Shown here piece after piece: positions 6,510-13,155 of a stretch of 14,019 bases of DNA (the first letter of the stretch is position 1; every line of letters starts with the position of its first letter). Origin of the DNA: Leptofilum sp050292445 (GTDB lineage Bacteria > Chloroflexota > Anaerolineae > Promineifilales > Promineifilaceae); the NCBI GenBank assembly GCA_050292445.1, contig JBNKLQ010000160.1, forward strand, positions 1 through 14,019, in the 5' to 3' direction. A program made the position numbers and the translations under genes. The notes below the pieces were generated by a model. The model saw only the letters and a list, made by a program, of their open reading frames with translations, did not search any database and had not been told where the DNA came from.

Positions 6510-7132
6510 TAAAGGAGTGGTTGACGGATAGGGGCGAAGGAGTGGCGGTGCTGGGGGCAAGGACCGTGCCTGGCAATGGCGGCACGATGTTGTTCGGTGC
6601 CGTACCCTTTGTGCTGGGCAAAGCCATAACGGGGAAACTGTTTGTCTAGCTCAATCATGAGACGGTCACGGGTGACTTTGGCCAGGATGGAAGCGGCAGC
6701 AATGCTCAGGCTTTGGCTGTCGCCGCGCACGATTGATTTTTGGGGAATGTTGAGTTGGGGCAGGCGGATACGGCCGTCTATCAACAAAAATTGTGGTGGT
6801 GGGGTAAGTTGGGAAACGGCCGTTCCCATTGCCAGCCTGTTCGCGGGCAGAATACCAATCTCATCAATGACGGCAGCGGGCTGCTGGCCAATGCCGTAGG
6901 CCAGGGCGTGTTGGATGATGAGATCAAAGAGGATAGTGCGCTTTTTGGCAGAGAGCTGCTTGGAGTCGTTGACACCGTGGAGCAGCGTTTCGATCTGATC
7001 GTTTAGTGGCAAAATGACGGCAGCGGCCACCACTGGGCCAGCTAACGCGCCGCGTCCGGCTTCATCGATACCGGCGATGTAGGTGAACTGGTGTTGTTGG
7101 GAAACGGCCGTTTCCAGCGCCAAATTAGCCAT
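6509..7132 (-). CDS. rnhB: Ribonuclease HII
   Basis: This 207-residue enzyme removes RNA from RNA/DNA hybrids and cuts at misincorporated ribonucleotides in the cytoplasm. The acidic catalytic set is complete: Asp23 and Glu24 in GIDEAGRG, Asp119 in LLIDGR and Asp138 in RGDSQS. The family block SIAAASILAKVTRD follows, and the C-terminus HGPCPQHRHSFAP matches the usual ending. The start at 7132 fits family length, but no Shine-Dalgarno sequence precedes it. The 20-nt gap from the glycosyltransferase gene upstream suggests co-transcription. It contains three ACGGCCGT octamers (6770, 6816, 7104), the densest cluster in the window, two encoding Thr-Ala-Val and one Asp-Gly-Arg next to the catalytic Asp119. 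Confidence 0.97.
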   Translation of the reverse strand: MANLALETAVSQQHQFTYIAGIDEAGRGALAGPVVAAAVILPLNDQIETLLHGVNDSKQLSAKKRTILFDLIIQHALAYGIGQQPAAVIDEIGILPANRLAMGTAVSQLTPPPQFLLIDGRIRLPQLNIPQKSIVRGDSQSLSIAAASILAKVTRDRLMIELDKQFPRYGFAQHKGYGTEQHRAAIARHGPCPQHRHSFAPIRQPLL

Positions 7133-7152
7133 GAGATTGAGTCATGGAAAGA

Positions 7153-7932
7153 TCATTTCGGGGTGGGGTGGGGTTTGGCCGCCGCCTGGCGTTTTTCTTG
7201 CCGAGCGTATACGCCCGTGACCAGGTTCCAGCGGATTTTTACCGCTTCCCAGAAGGTGCCCAGGTAGCCAGCCAGCGTTACATGGGTGCCTTCGGCATCG
7301 TGCCAGTTGGCGGCGATAACCTGAATTTTGTAGCCAAAGTGACGGGCCAGCGCTAGCGCTTCCATATCGAACCCCCAGCGATTAATTTTAGAGATCGAGA
7401 AGATTTGCTCAGCGGCGGCAGCGCGGAACGCTTTGAAACCGCATTGCGTATCCCAAATGCCGGGCACGGCCATGATTTGGATAAATAGGTTGCCGGAGTT
7501 GCCCAACACCCGCTTGAGGAACGGCTGTGGCCGTGCCTGTACCGCGCCCTGCGCGTCTTTGCCGTCGCGCGAGCAGATGACGATGTTCGCTCCCTGGTCA
7601 AACAGGGGCTTCATCTGGTCAAAATGGCTCATGTCGGTGGAGTTGTCGGCGTCGGTGAAAAGGCGAATGTCGCCGCGTGCGGCCAGCATTCCCTGGCGCA
7701 CCGTGTATCCCTTGCCCATATTTTGCTTGCGGTCAATCCAACGGATGTTTTCTTTGCCATCAACGAACTGTTCCACCACGCTGGCGGTGTTGTCCGTGAC
7801 GCCATCGAGCACGATGAGCAGTTCCCAAGTATATGGTTGGGTGGTGAGGTAGGTGTGAACGGCCGTTAGCGTCTGGCCGATGCGTTTTTCCTCGTTATAG
7901 GCAGGGATAATCACGGATAAATACGGTTTCAT
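7153..7932 (-). CDS. Family 2 glycosyltransferase, dolichyl-phosphate sugar synthase-like
   Basis: This 259-residue GT-A enzyme resembles DPM1/ALG5-type synthases that load a sugar from a nucleotide donor onto a polyprenyl phosphate at the inner membrane face. It opens with LSVIIPAYNEE (5-15), followed by VLDGVTDNT (41-49), NMGKGYTVRQGM (71-82) and the metal-binding TDADNS with Asp94 and Asp96. CGFKAFR and the NRWGFDMEAL block in the second half are typical. There are no clear C-terminal membrane helices, so it is the soluble form. I chose the ATG at 7932 (MKPYLSV) because AGGA lies 7 nt upstream; in-frame ATGs further up lack a ribosome site and one would overlap the preceding gene. With the neighbouring glycosyltransferase and rfbD it points to surface glycan assembly. 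The exact donor is unknown. Confidence 0.88.
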   Translation of the reverse strand: MKPYLSVIIPAYNEEKRIGQTLTAVHTYLTTQPYTWELLIVLDGVTDNTASVVEQFVDGKENIRWIDRKQNMGKGYTVRQGMLAARGDIRLFTDADNSTDMSHFDQMKPLFDQGANIVICSRDGKDAQGAVQARPQPFLKRVLGNSGNLFIQIMAVPGIWDTQCGFKAFRAAAAEQIFSISKINRWGFDMEALALARHFGYKIQVIAANWHDAEGTHVTLAGYLGTFWEAVKIRWNLVTGVYARQEKRQAAAKPHPTPK

Positions 7933-7972
7933 TAGCTCTTCCTGTTCCTTCTTCATCATCAGGGAGGCAATG

Positions 7973-8938
7973 TTACCCGCCAGTGGGGGGATCGTCAACC
8001 GGGGTGAGTACGGCCGTCAGGGAATCGTCGTCTATCCGTCGGAGAGCTTGGATTTGGCGGCGCTTGGGCCACATTTTGAAGATGCCCCACAGCCCGGCAA
8101 GCTGGCCGCGTAAGCGAGCGCGAGCGGCTTCACCGCGCCAGGCTTGCAGGGCATCGCGGCTGATTTTGAGCTGTGCTTTTAGGATGTCTTTCCAATGGCG
8201 GCGCAGCAGGGTGGCGGGGTAATTTTTCCAGATGAGGTAGAGGAAATTACGGCCGTCGTAATAGCTGCCCATCACCGATCCGCCCGTCGCTTTGAGTTTG
8301 TGGTAGACAACGGCCGTGGGCACGTACAGCACCTGCCAGCCCGCCAGATTGGCCCGCCAGCCCAGGTCCACATCTTCGCAGCTAAAAAAGAAATCGTTGT
8401 CCAGAAAGCCAATCTTGTCCAGCATGGTGCGCCGGTAGGCGGAGGAACCACCACAGGCGCTAAACACAGGCTCCGTTTGCTCAAACTGGCCCACATCCTT
8501 TTGCCAGACGCCGCGATTGCCGGGAATGCCGTCCACACGGTAAAAATCCCCGGCGGTGTGGAAGGTGTCCCGCTGATCAAACAGCAGCATTTTGCTGGCC
8601 ACGCTGCCCACCTGCGGATTTTGCTCAAACGCCCGCCAAACTTCGCGTAGCCAGCCTGGTTCGGCTTCGGTGTCGTTGTTCAGCAAGATGACAATCTCGC
8701 CAGTAGAAGCTTGCCAGCCAGCATTGCAGGCTCCAGTAAAGCCACGATTTTCCCCCAGTTCGATCAGCTTCACCTCGGGGAACTGCTCGCGCACGTACGC
8801 CTGGGTGCCATCGCTGGAGCCGTTGTCTACCAGCAGCACCTCAAAATCGTTAAACGTCTGGCGGAGCAGCGATCCCAGGCAGTCTTCCAGCAAATGTTTG
8901 CCGTTCAGGTGGGGGATGATGATGGATATTTTTGCCAT
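7973..8938 (-). CDS. Family 2 glycosyltransferase, rhamnosyltransferase (WbbL)-like
   Basis: This is a 321-residue GT-A glycosyltransferase. It starts ISIIIPHLNG and contains LLVDNGSSDGT, GENRGFTGACNAG, the donor/metal motif LLNNDTEAEPGWL and the acceptor-side FFSCEDVDLGWR, the usual order for WbbL-type dTDP-rhamnosyltransferases. The C-terminal 80 residues are basic (Arg and Lys rich), suiting attachment to the membrane face. Its likely donor is made by RfbD, encoded nearby on the same strand. No Shine-Dalgarno sequence precedes the ATG. A promoter with its -10 box only 8 nt away suggests a leaderless mRNA. Three octamers (8010, 8249, 8310) lie inside and one (8959) in its promoter. The downstream glycosyltransferase begins 40 nt after its stop. 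The rhamnose assignment is inferred from family likeness and context. Confidence 0.87.
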   Translation of the reverse strand: MAKISIIIPHLNGKHLLEDCLGSLLRQTFNDFEVLLVDNGSSDGTQAYVREQFPEVKLIELGENRGFTGACNAGWQASTGEIVILLNNDTEAEPGWLREVWRAFEQNPQVGSVASKMLLFDQRDTFHTAGDFYRVDGIPGNRGVWQKDVGQFEQTEPVFSACGGSSAYRRTMLDKIGFLDNDFFFSCEDVDLGWRANLAGWQVLYVPTAVVYHKLKATGGSVMGSYYDGRNFLYLIWKNYPATLLRRHWKDILKAQLKISRDALQAWRGEAARARLRGQLAGLWGIFKMWPKRRQIQALRRIDDDSLTAVLTPVDDPPTGG

Positions 8939-8946
8939 TGGCGTGG

Positions 8947-8975
8947 ATTGTATGGGGAACGGCCGTTTCCATCAA
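8947..8975 (-). promoter_or_regulatory. Promoter of the rhamnosyltransferase-like gene with octamer in its spacer
   Basis: On the minus strand TTGATG (8975-8970, 4 of 6) and TACAAT (8952-8947, 5 of 6) are 17 bp apart. The spacer contains ACGGCCGT (8959-8966). Only 8 nt separate the -10 box from the ATG at 8938, so the transcript would start within a base or two of the start codon. Confidence 0.5.
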
Positions 8976-8991
8976 AAAAACCCGACACCCC

Positions 8992-9216
8992 GTAGGGGCG
9001 AGGCAGGTGGAGAAAACTCATGCCCTTCCCCAACACGACTTCTCCACCTGCCTCGCCCAAGTGCTTAATGAATGCAACCCCCGCCGTTCCCCGATACCAC
9101 ATCTCGCCATGCCCAATTGTTTGGCCAAATATGTGGATTGCCAGGTACCTGGGCGAGGCGTTTGGAGAAATGTTCACACGTTTGCCCAGGGTAACATCCA
9201 AACGCCTCGCCCCTAC
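8992..9216. repeat. Left hairpin module of the RAYT element
   Basis: The module has 13-bp inverted termini (GTAGGGGCGAGGC / GCCTCGCCCCTAC) and two internal stems. The first is 8996-9014 with 9040-9058, 19 perfect base pairs. The second is 9151-9166 with 9197-9212, 16 perfect base pairs. It fills most of the gap between the glycosyltransferase start and the transposase gene. Confidence 0.85.
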
Positions 9217-9229
9217 GAGGGGTATTGGA

Positions 9230-9235
9230 TAAAAT
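9230..9235 (+). promoter_or_regulatory. -10-like hexamer of the RAYT gene
   Basis: TAAAAT lies 6 nt before the ATG at 9242, the same spacing as TATAAT before rfbD. No recognisable -35 is present. GGAA between box and ATG is too close for a normal ribosome site. Confidence 0.3.
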
Positions 9236-9241
9236 GGAACC

Positions 9242-9784
9242 ATGTCGCGTCAATACGATCCAGAAAAACACCATCGTCGTTCCATTCGCCTTAAAGGGTG
9301 GGATTACGCCAGTGCGGGCCTCTATTTTGTCACAATTTGCGCTCACAACCGCCAAAATCTGTTTGCCGATCCTCGCTTGCACGAAATTGCCACAATGGCC
9401 TGGAATCACATTCCGCAGCAGGAGCATGCCAAATTTGCCGTGCTCGATGAATCGATCCTGATGTGGGATCATAAACATGGCATCATTGGTTTAGCCACGC
9501 CCGATGGCGCACAGAGCGATTTCACAACGTTGCAGCCTGGTTCGGTGGGGGCCATTGTGGGCAATTACAAAATGTTGGTTACCAAGCGCGTGAAGGCGAT
9601 GCTGAAGGTGTCTGACACCGATTTCCGGGTGTGGCAGCGCGGCTATTACGAACGCATCATCCGCAACGAACGGGAATTAAACGCCATTCGCCAATACATC
9701 CAGCAAAACCCCACCCGCCACGCCCAAAACCGCGACAACCTGGACAAATTATTCACCAAAATGACCTACATTGACACCAAATAA
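9242..9784 (+). CDS. REP-associated tyrosine transposase (RAYT, IS200-like Y1 family)
   Basis: This 180-residue Y1 HUH-type nuclease belongs to the family that binds and moves REP hairpins (TnpA_REP). The opening RRSIRLKGWDYASAGLYFVTIC and the later VGNYKMLVTKR and NERELNAIRQYIQQNP are diagnostic. The histidine pair that binds the metal is present as His77-Lys-His79 in MWDHKHGII, where relatives usually read MPNHVHGII: Pro, Asn and the hydrophobic residue are all changed. The presumed nucleophile region is YYERIIRN (Tyr135/136), where a His commonly stands in place of Arg138. So it is intact in length and frame but altered at the active site. It begins 26 nt after one hairpin module and ends 22 nt before the other, which are its likely substrates. 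It has no octamers, consistent with separate origin. Confidence 0.9.
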   Translation: MSRQYDPEKHHRRSIRLKGWDYASAGLYFVTICAHNRQNLFADPRLHEIATMAWNHIPQQEHAKFAVLDESILMWDHKHGIIGLATPDGAQSDFTTLQPGSVGAIVGNYKMLVTKRVKAMLKVSDTDFRVWQRGYYERIIRNERELNAIRQYIQQNPTRHAQNRDNLDKLFTKMTYIDTK

Positions 9785-9806
9785 CCACATTGATCATCGG
9801 TCATTT

Positions 9807-10040
9807 GTAGGGGCGAGGCAGGTGGGTGAAACCTTTGCTATTCCCTAATATGATTTCTCCACCTGCCTCGCTCGCCCTGGTGCCTGATGGATGAAACCCA
9901 TGCCATTCCCCAATACCCTATCGCCGCCTACCTGCTTCCATTGTTTGGCCAGGTTTGTGGTTTGCCAGGTACGTGGGCGAGGCGTTTGGAGAAATGTTTG
10001 CGCGTTTGCCCAGGGTTACAACCAAACGCCTCGCCCCTAC
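9807..10040. repeat. Right hairpin module of the RAYT element
   Basis: This is a directly repeated copy of the left module, with 13-bp inverted termini. Its stems are 9814-9825 with 9859-9870 (12 bp) and 9975-9989 with 10022-10036 (15 bp). The first stem has drifted, including an extra CTCG around 9871; the second is preserved. The outer end contains the ptrB stop codon. Confidence 0.85.
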
Positions 10041-12079
10041 CCCAAGATGTTTAAAATGAAGGCATAATCAAAAGCGATGTCTTTGAGGTAATCGTAACGG
10101 CCGCTTGAGGCAAAATGTCCCGCGCCCATGTGAGTTTTGAGCAGGAGCAGGTTGTCGTCGGTCTTGAGGGCGCGCAGCTTGGCGGTCCATTTGGCGGGTT
10201 CCCAATATTGCACGCGCGGGTCGTTTAGCCCGGCAGTGATGAGGATGTTGGGATATGCTTTGGCCTCAGTGTTGTCGTAGGGGGAATAGGAGACCATGTA
10301 TTTGTAATATTCCTCTTCTTTGGGATTGCCCCACTCCTCAAATTCGCCAGTGGTGAGCGGAATCGATTCGTCCAGCATGGTGGAGACGACATCAACAAAG
10401 GGCACGCCAGCCACAACGACTTTGAACAGTTCAGGAGCCATCACCGTGACCGCCCCCATGAGCAAGCCGCCAGCGGAACGGCCGTTCACCGCCAACTTCT
10501 CCCGACTCGTATATTTCTCATTAATCAAATGCTTGGCGCAGGCAATAAAATCAGTAAACGTGTTCTTCTTGTTGAGCCATTTCCCCTGATCGTACCAAAA
10601 ACGCCCCATCTCCTTGCCGCCGCGAATGTGGGCAATGGCGTAAACAAAACCGCGATCAATCAAGCTGAGCCGCTTCTGGTCGAAGCTGGGTGACATGCTG
10701 GCACCGTAAGAGCCATAGCCGTACAGCAGGCAGGGATTGCTGCCGTCTCGCTCTAGTCCTTTGCGGTAAACGAGTGAGATCGGCACTTTGGTGCCATCCG
10801 GCGCGGTGGCAAAGGTGCGTTCTGATTGGTAGTTATCTGGATCGTAGCCGCCCAGGACGGGGAGCTGCTTGATTTTGTGCCACTCCAGCGTGTTCATGTT
10901 TAGCTCGACGGTGGTGTCGGCGGTGGTGAGCGAGGTGTAGACGAAGCGCAGTTGGTCGGTGGCAAATTCGGGATTGTCGCTGCCCTGGATGGCGTAGACG
11001 GGTTCGGGGAACTGCACGGGTTGGCGGATGCTGCCGCTGAAGCTGTGGATGTCCAGGGTGTGCAGGCCGTTGAAACGGCCGTATATCACCAAATGATCGG
11101 CAAACACATCCACGTTTTCCAGCAGCTTGTCTGGGTTGTGGGGGATGAACGTTTGCCAGTTTTGTGGTTCGGGGGTGGATACGGCCGTAAACATCAGCTT
11201 AAAGTTAGGCGCATCCTCATTGGACAGAATGAAAAATTCGCCCTGGCGGTGGTTGAGGAAGTAGCGCCAGCCCTGCCGCCGGGGTGCCAGCAGTGTCAAC
11301 TCGCCATCAGGCGCGTTAGCATCCAGATAATGCTGTTCGATAGTTTCCATACTGGCTGCGGTGATGACAAGATACGCCTCGTCTCGCGTTTTGTGCAGGT
11401 AAACGTTGAACAGCTCATCTACCTCGTGGTACACCTCCACGTCTTCAGCGGCATCGGTGCCCAACGTGTGGCGGAAGATTTTATGGCTGCGCCACACGTC
11501 GTTTTGCTTATTGTAGAACAATGTTTGGTTGTCGTTGGCCCATTCTACCGAGTAAAAGGTGTTGGGTACGGCGTCGGCCAGCATCTCACCGCTGGCCAAA
11601 TCTTTGACGACGAGCGTGTATCGTTCGCCACCGCTGGTGTCGGTGGAGTAGGCCAGCAGTTTTTGGTTCGGGCTGACTTCAAAAATGCCCAGCTTGAAGT
11701 AGCTGGTGTCGGCAGCCAGCGCGTTTTCATCGAGCAAAATCTCTTCGGGCGCGTCCAACGAGCCGTGTTTGCGGCAGTGGATTTTGTACTGCTGACCTGC
11801 TTCGGTGCGATCATAGTAGAAATAATCCCCCTTTTTCACCGGGGCGCTGCTGTCAGTTTCCTGAATGCGGCCAACCATCTCGTTGTACAGTTCCTCTTGC
11901 AGCGGCTTGGTTGGGGCCATCATTGCTTCGGTGTAGCGATTTTCGGCAGCCAGGTAAGATAGCACTTCGGGATTGTCCCGCTCGCGCAGCCAGAAGTAAT
12001 TATCAATGCGGGTCTGTCCGTGTAAAGTCAGTTCTTTTGGTTTGATGGCGGCGATGGGTGGTTTAGGAGAATCATTCAT
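10037..12079 (-). CDS. ptrB: Oligopeptidase B (S9A serine peptidase)
   Basis: This 680-residue cytoplasmic peptidase has a beta-propeller gate and an alpha/beta-hydrolase domain, and cleaves short peptides after Arg or Lys. The catalytic triad is Ser535 (NGRSAGG), Asp620 (LNDPRV) and His655 (GAGH), each 3 residues on from E. coli PtrB. The family block MLDESIPLTTGEFEEWGNP and VQYWEPAKWTAKLR distinguish it from prolyl oligopeptidase. The N-terminus (PPIAAIKPKELTLHGQTRIDNYFWLRER) is also typical. GGAG lies 10 nt before the ATG. The C-terminus is close to full length, but its TAG stop (10039-10037) lies within the terminal repeat of the RAYT element. Three octamers occur (10478, 11075, 11181), the first encoding part of the nucleophile elbow. 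Substrate preference is taken from the family. Confidence 0.95.
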   Translation of the reverse strand: MNDSPKPPIAAIKPKELTLHGQTRIDNYFWLRERDNPEVLSYLAAENRYTEAMMAPTKPLQEELYNEMVGRIQETDSSAPVKKGDYFYYDRTEAGQQYKIHCRKHGSLDAPEEILLDENALAADTSYFKLGIFEVSPNQKLLAYSTDTSGGERYTLVVKDLASGEMLADAVPNTFYSVEWANDNQTLFYNKQNDVWRSHKIFRHTLGTDAAEDVEVYHEVDELFNVYLHKTRDEAYLVITAASMETIEQHYLDANAPDGELTLLAPRRQGWRYFLNHRQGEFFILSNEDAPNFKLMFTAVSTPEPQNWQTFIPHNPDKLLENVDVFADHLVIYGRFNGLHTLDIHSFSGSIRQPVQFPEPVYAIQGSDNPEFATDQLRFVYTSLTTADTTVELNMNTLEWHKIKQLPVLGGYDPDNYQSERTFATAPDGTKVPISLVYRKGLERDGSNPCLLYGYGSYGASMSPSFDQKRLSLIDRGFVYAIAHIRGGKEMGRFWYDQGKWLNKKNTFTDFIACAKHLINEKYTSREKLAVNGRSAGGLLMGAVTVMAPELFKVVVAGVPFVDVVSTMLDESIPLTTGEFEEWGNPKEEEYYKYMVSYSPYDNTEAKAYPNILITAGLNDPRVQYWEPAKWTAKLRALKTDDNLLLLKTHMGAGHFASSGRYDYLKDIAFDYAFILNILG

Positions 12080-12105
12080 TTCAAAATCGCTCCAGAAATG
12101 GGACG

Positions 12106-12155
12106 CTGATTTGCCTGATTTACCTGATAAAAATCAGTTTGATCAGAGTAATCAG
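12106..12155. repeat. 50-bp palindromic array with 9-nt period
   Basis: CTGAT occurs at 12106, 12115 and 12124, and its reverse complement ATCAG at 12133, 12142 and 12151. All six are exactly 9 nt apart. The centre, CTGATAAAAATCAG, is a 5-bp hairpin with a 4-nt loop. The element fills most of the 89-bp gap after the rfbD stop and before ptrB. It could be a transcript end structure, a repeated intergenic palindrome or a multi-site protein binding array. Confidence 0.7.
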
Positions 12156-12168
12156 GGTAATCTGCGTG

Positions 12169-13008
12169 CTATTTAACATGCTCGCTAAAGTAATCGGCTA
12201 ATGCTTCTTGCCACGGCCGTAATTCGATGCCGATTGCCTTGCCTGCGATGTTGTGCAGAGCGCCAAAGGGGGGTGGGGTGGACGGCCGTTTAAATTCCTT
12301 GCCTAAAATGGGTGTGTTAACAACTTCGGTCAGTCCCGCCAGCCGCAAAATTTCGTTAGCAAATTCCCAACGGGAGCAGCTGCCGGTGTTCACAAAGTGG
12401 TAAATGCCGTACTGCTGCGTCTCGATTAGCTGGCCGATGGCGATGGCTAAATCGTTGGCGTAGGTGGGGTTCCCTATCTCATCTGTGACAACCCGTACCT
12501 GGCCTGTTTTGCGGGCACGTTCCAGAATGGCGTGAATGAAGTTGCGGCCTAGTGGCGAAAAAAACCAGGCAGGACGCACGATGTAGTAGCGTGCCAGCAG
12601 ATTTTGCACATGGGCTTCAGCGGCGGCTTTGGAACGGCCGTACGGATTCTTGGGATTGCGCGGCATCCACTCTTCATACCCGGCTGGATTATCTCCGGCA
12701 AACACCTCGTTGGTGCTGATGTGGACCATCTCGACATTGAACTTTTGGCAGGCGAGAGCCACGTTTTGCGTGCCCAGGCCGTTTACTTTGTAAGCCAGCT
12801 CAGGGTCTCTGGCACAGCCATCGACATTGGTGTAGGCGGCGGTGTGGATGATGAGGTCAGGGGCGGCGGTGGAAACGGCCGTAAATAGCGCCTCTTTGTC
12901 TGTTATGTCTACTTCTGGCAGATCAATGGCGAACAGTTCATGTTGGGTGAGTTCCGTTTGCAGCGCGGTGCCCAACTGCCCCGCACCACCGGTAATTAAA
13001 ATACGCAT
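12169..13008 (-). CDS. rfbD: dTDP-4-dehydrorhamnose reductase
   Basis: This 279-residue short-chain dehydrogenase makes dTDP-L-rhamnose, the donor for rhamnosyltransferases, using NAD(P)H. It starts MRILITGGAGQLG with the nucleotide loop at 7-13 and has HTAAYTNVD (55-63) and KVNGLGTQN. The catalytic Tyr123 and Lys127 are in NPYGRSK, followed by VRPAWFF and a typical RmlD C-terminal half. STNEVFAG (98-105) replaces the more usual STDYVFDG, a modest deviation near the active site. I chose the ATG at 13008 because the fold starts there; an upstream ATG would add MMYNSA and include the -10 box. No ribosome site is present, suggesting a leaderless mRNA. RmlA, B and C are not in the window. Four octamers (12213, 12282, 12634, 12875) lie inside. 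Confidence 0.93.
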   Translation of the reverse strand: MRILITGGAGQLGTALQTELTQHELFAIDLPEVDITDKEALFTAVSTAAPDLIIHTAAYTNVDGCARDPELAYKVNGLGTQNVALACQKFNVEMVHISTNEVFAGDNPAGYEEWMPRNPKNPYGRSKAAAEAHVQNLLARYYIVRPAWFFSPLGRNFIHAILERARKTGQVRVVTDEIGNPTYANDLAIAIGQLIETQQYGIYHFVNTGSCSRWEFANEILRLAGLTEVVNTPILGKEFKRPSTPPPFGALHNIAGKAIGIELRPWQEALADYFSEHVK

Positions 13009-13014
13009 GGCGGA

Positions 13015-13020
13015 ATTATA
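13015..13020 (-). promoter_or_regulatory. -10 box TATAAT directly upstream of rfbD
   Basis: A perfect TATAAT on the minus strand is separated from the ATG at 13008 by 6 nt. The expected transcription start then coincides with the A of the start codon. No -35 consensus is seen at 16-18 bp. Confidence 0.5.
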
Positions 13021-13146
13021 CATCACACAAGCCAGAACGCGCCTAAAAAATGCCCCTTCATAGTTTCTTTATAGTTTGCACATATTGAGTGAACAACAAT
13101 TTTTATACTGAAACCTATGCGCTTTACTTTATCCACTACAAGGCGC

Positions 13147-13152
13147 GGAGGT
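13147..13152 (+). promoter_or_regulatory. Strong ribosome binding site of the cytochrome b gene
   Basis: GGAGGT ends 3 nt before the ATG at 13156 and fixes this start. The 147-bp divergent gap behind it has a TATACT hexamer at 13104-13109 that could serve as a -10 box. The only -35-like TTGAGT (13085) is too close, so the promoter is not certain. Confidence 0.7.
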
Positions 13153-13155
13153 AAA

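Larger units (their letters stand above)
8992..10040. mobile_element. REP-associated transposase unit: RAYT gene between two direct-repeat hairpin modules
   Basis: A single-stranded-type transposase gene (9242-9784) is bracketed by two modules (8992-9216 and 9807-10040). Both begin GTAGGGGCGAGGCAGGTGG and end CCAAACGCCTCGCCCCTAC in the same orientation. The last 97 bp of each align without gaps at 87 of 97 positions. Such BIME/REP-like structures around RAYT genes are known elsewhere. The element contains no ACGGCCGT octamer, unlike the flanking genes. It reaches into the stop codon of the oligopeptidase gene at its right end. Confidence 0.8.

Noticed and set aside
6294..6560. An 88-codon minus-strand frame bridging rnhB and the pilus operon
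   Set aside because: It overlaps the rnhB end and palindromes, and the product is unlike a real protein.
8992..10040. CRISPR array
   Set aside because: The repeated units are two long modules with internal hairpins around a transposase gene, not short repeats with regular unique spacers.
10952..11962. A 336-codon open frame on the plus strand
   Set aside because: It lies entirely antisense to ptrB, which has full family motifs, and its product shows no recognisable domain.
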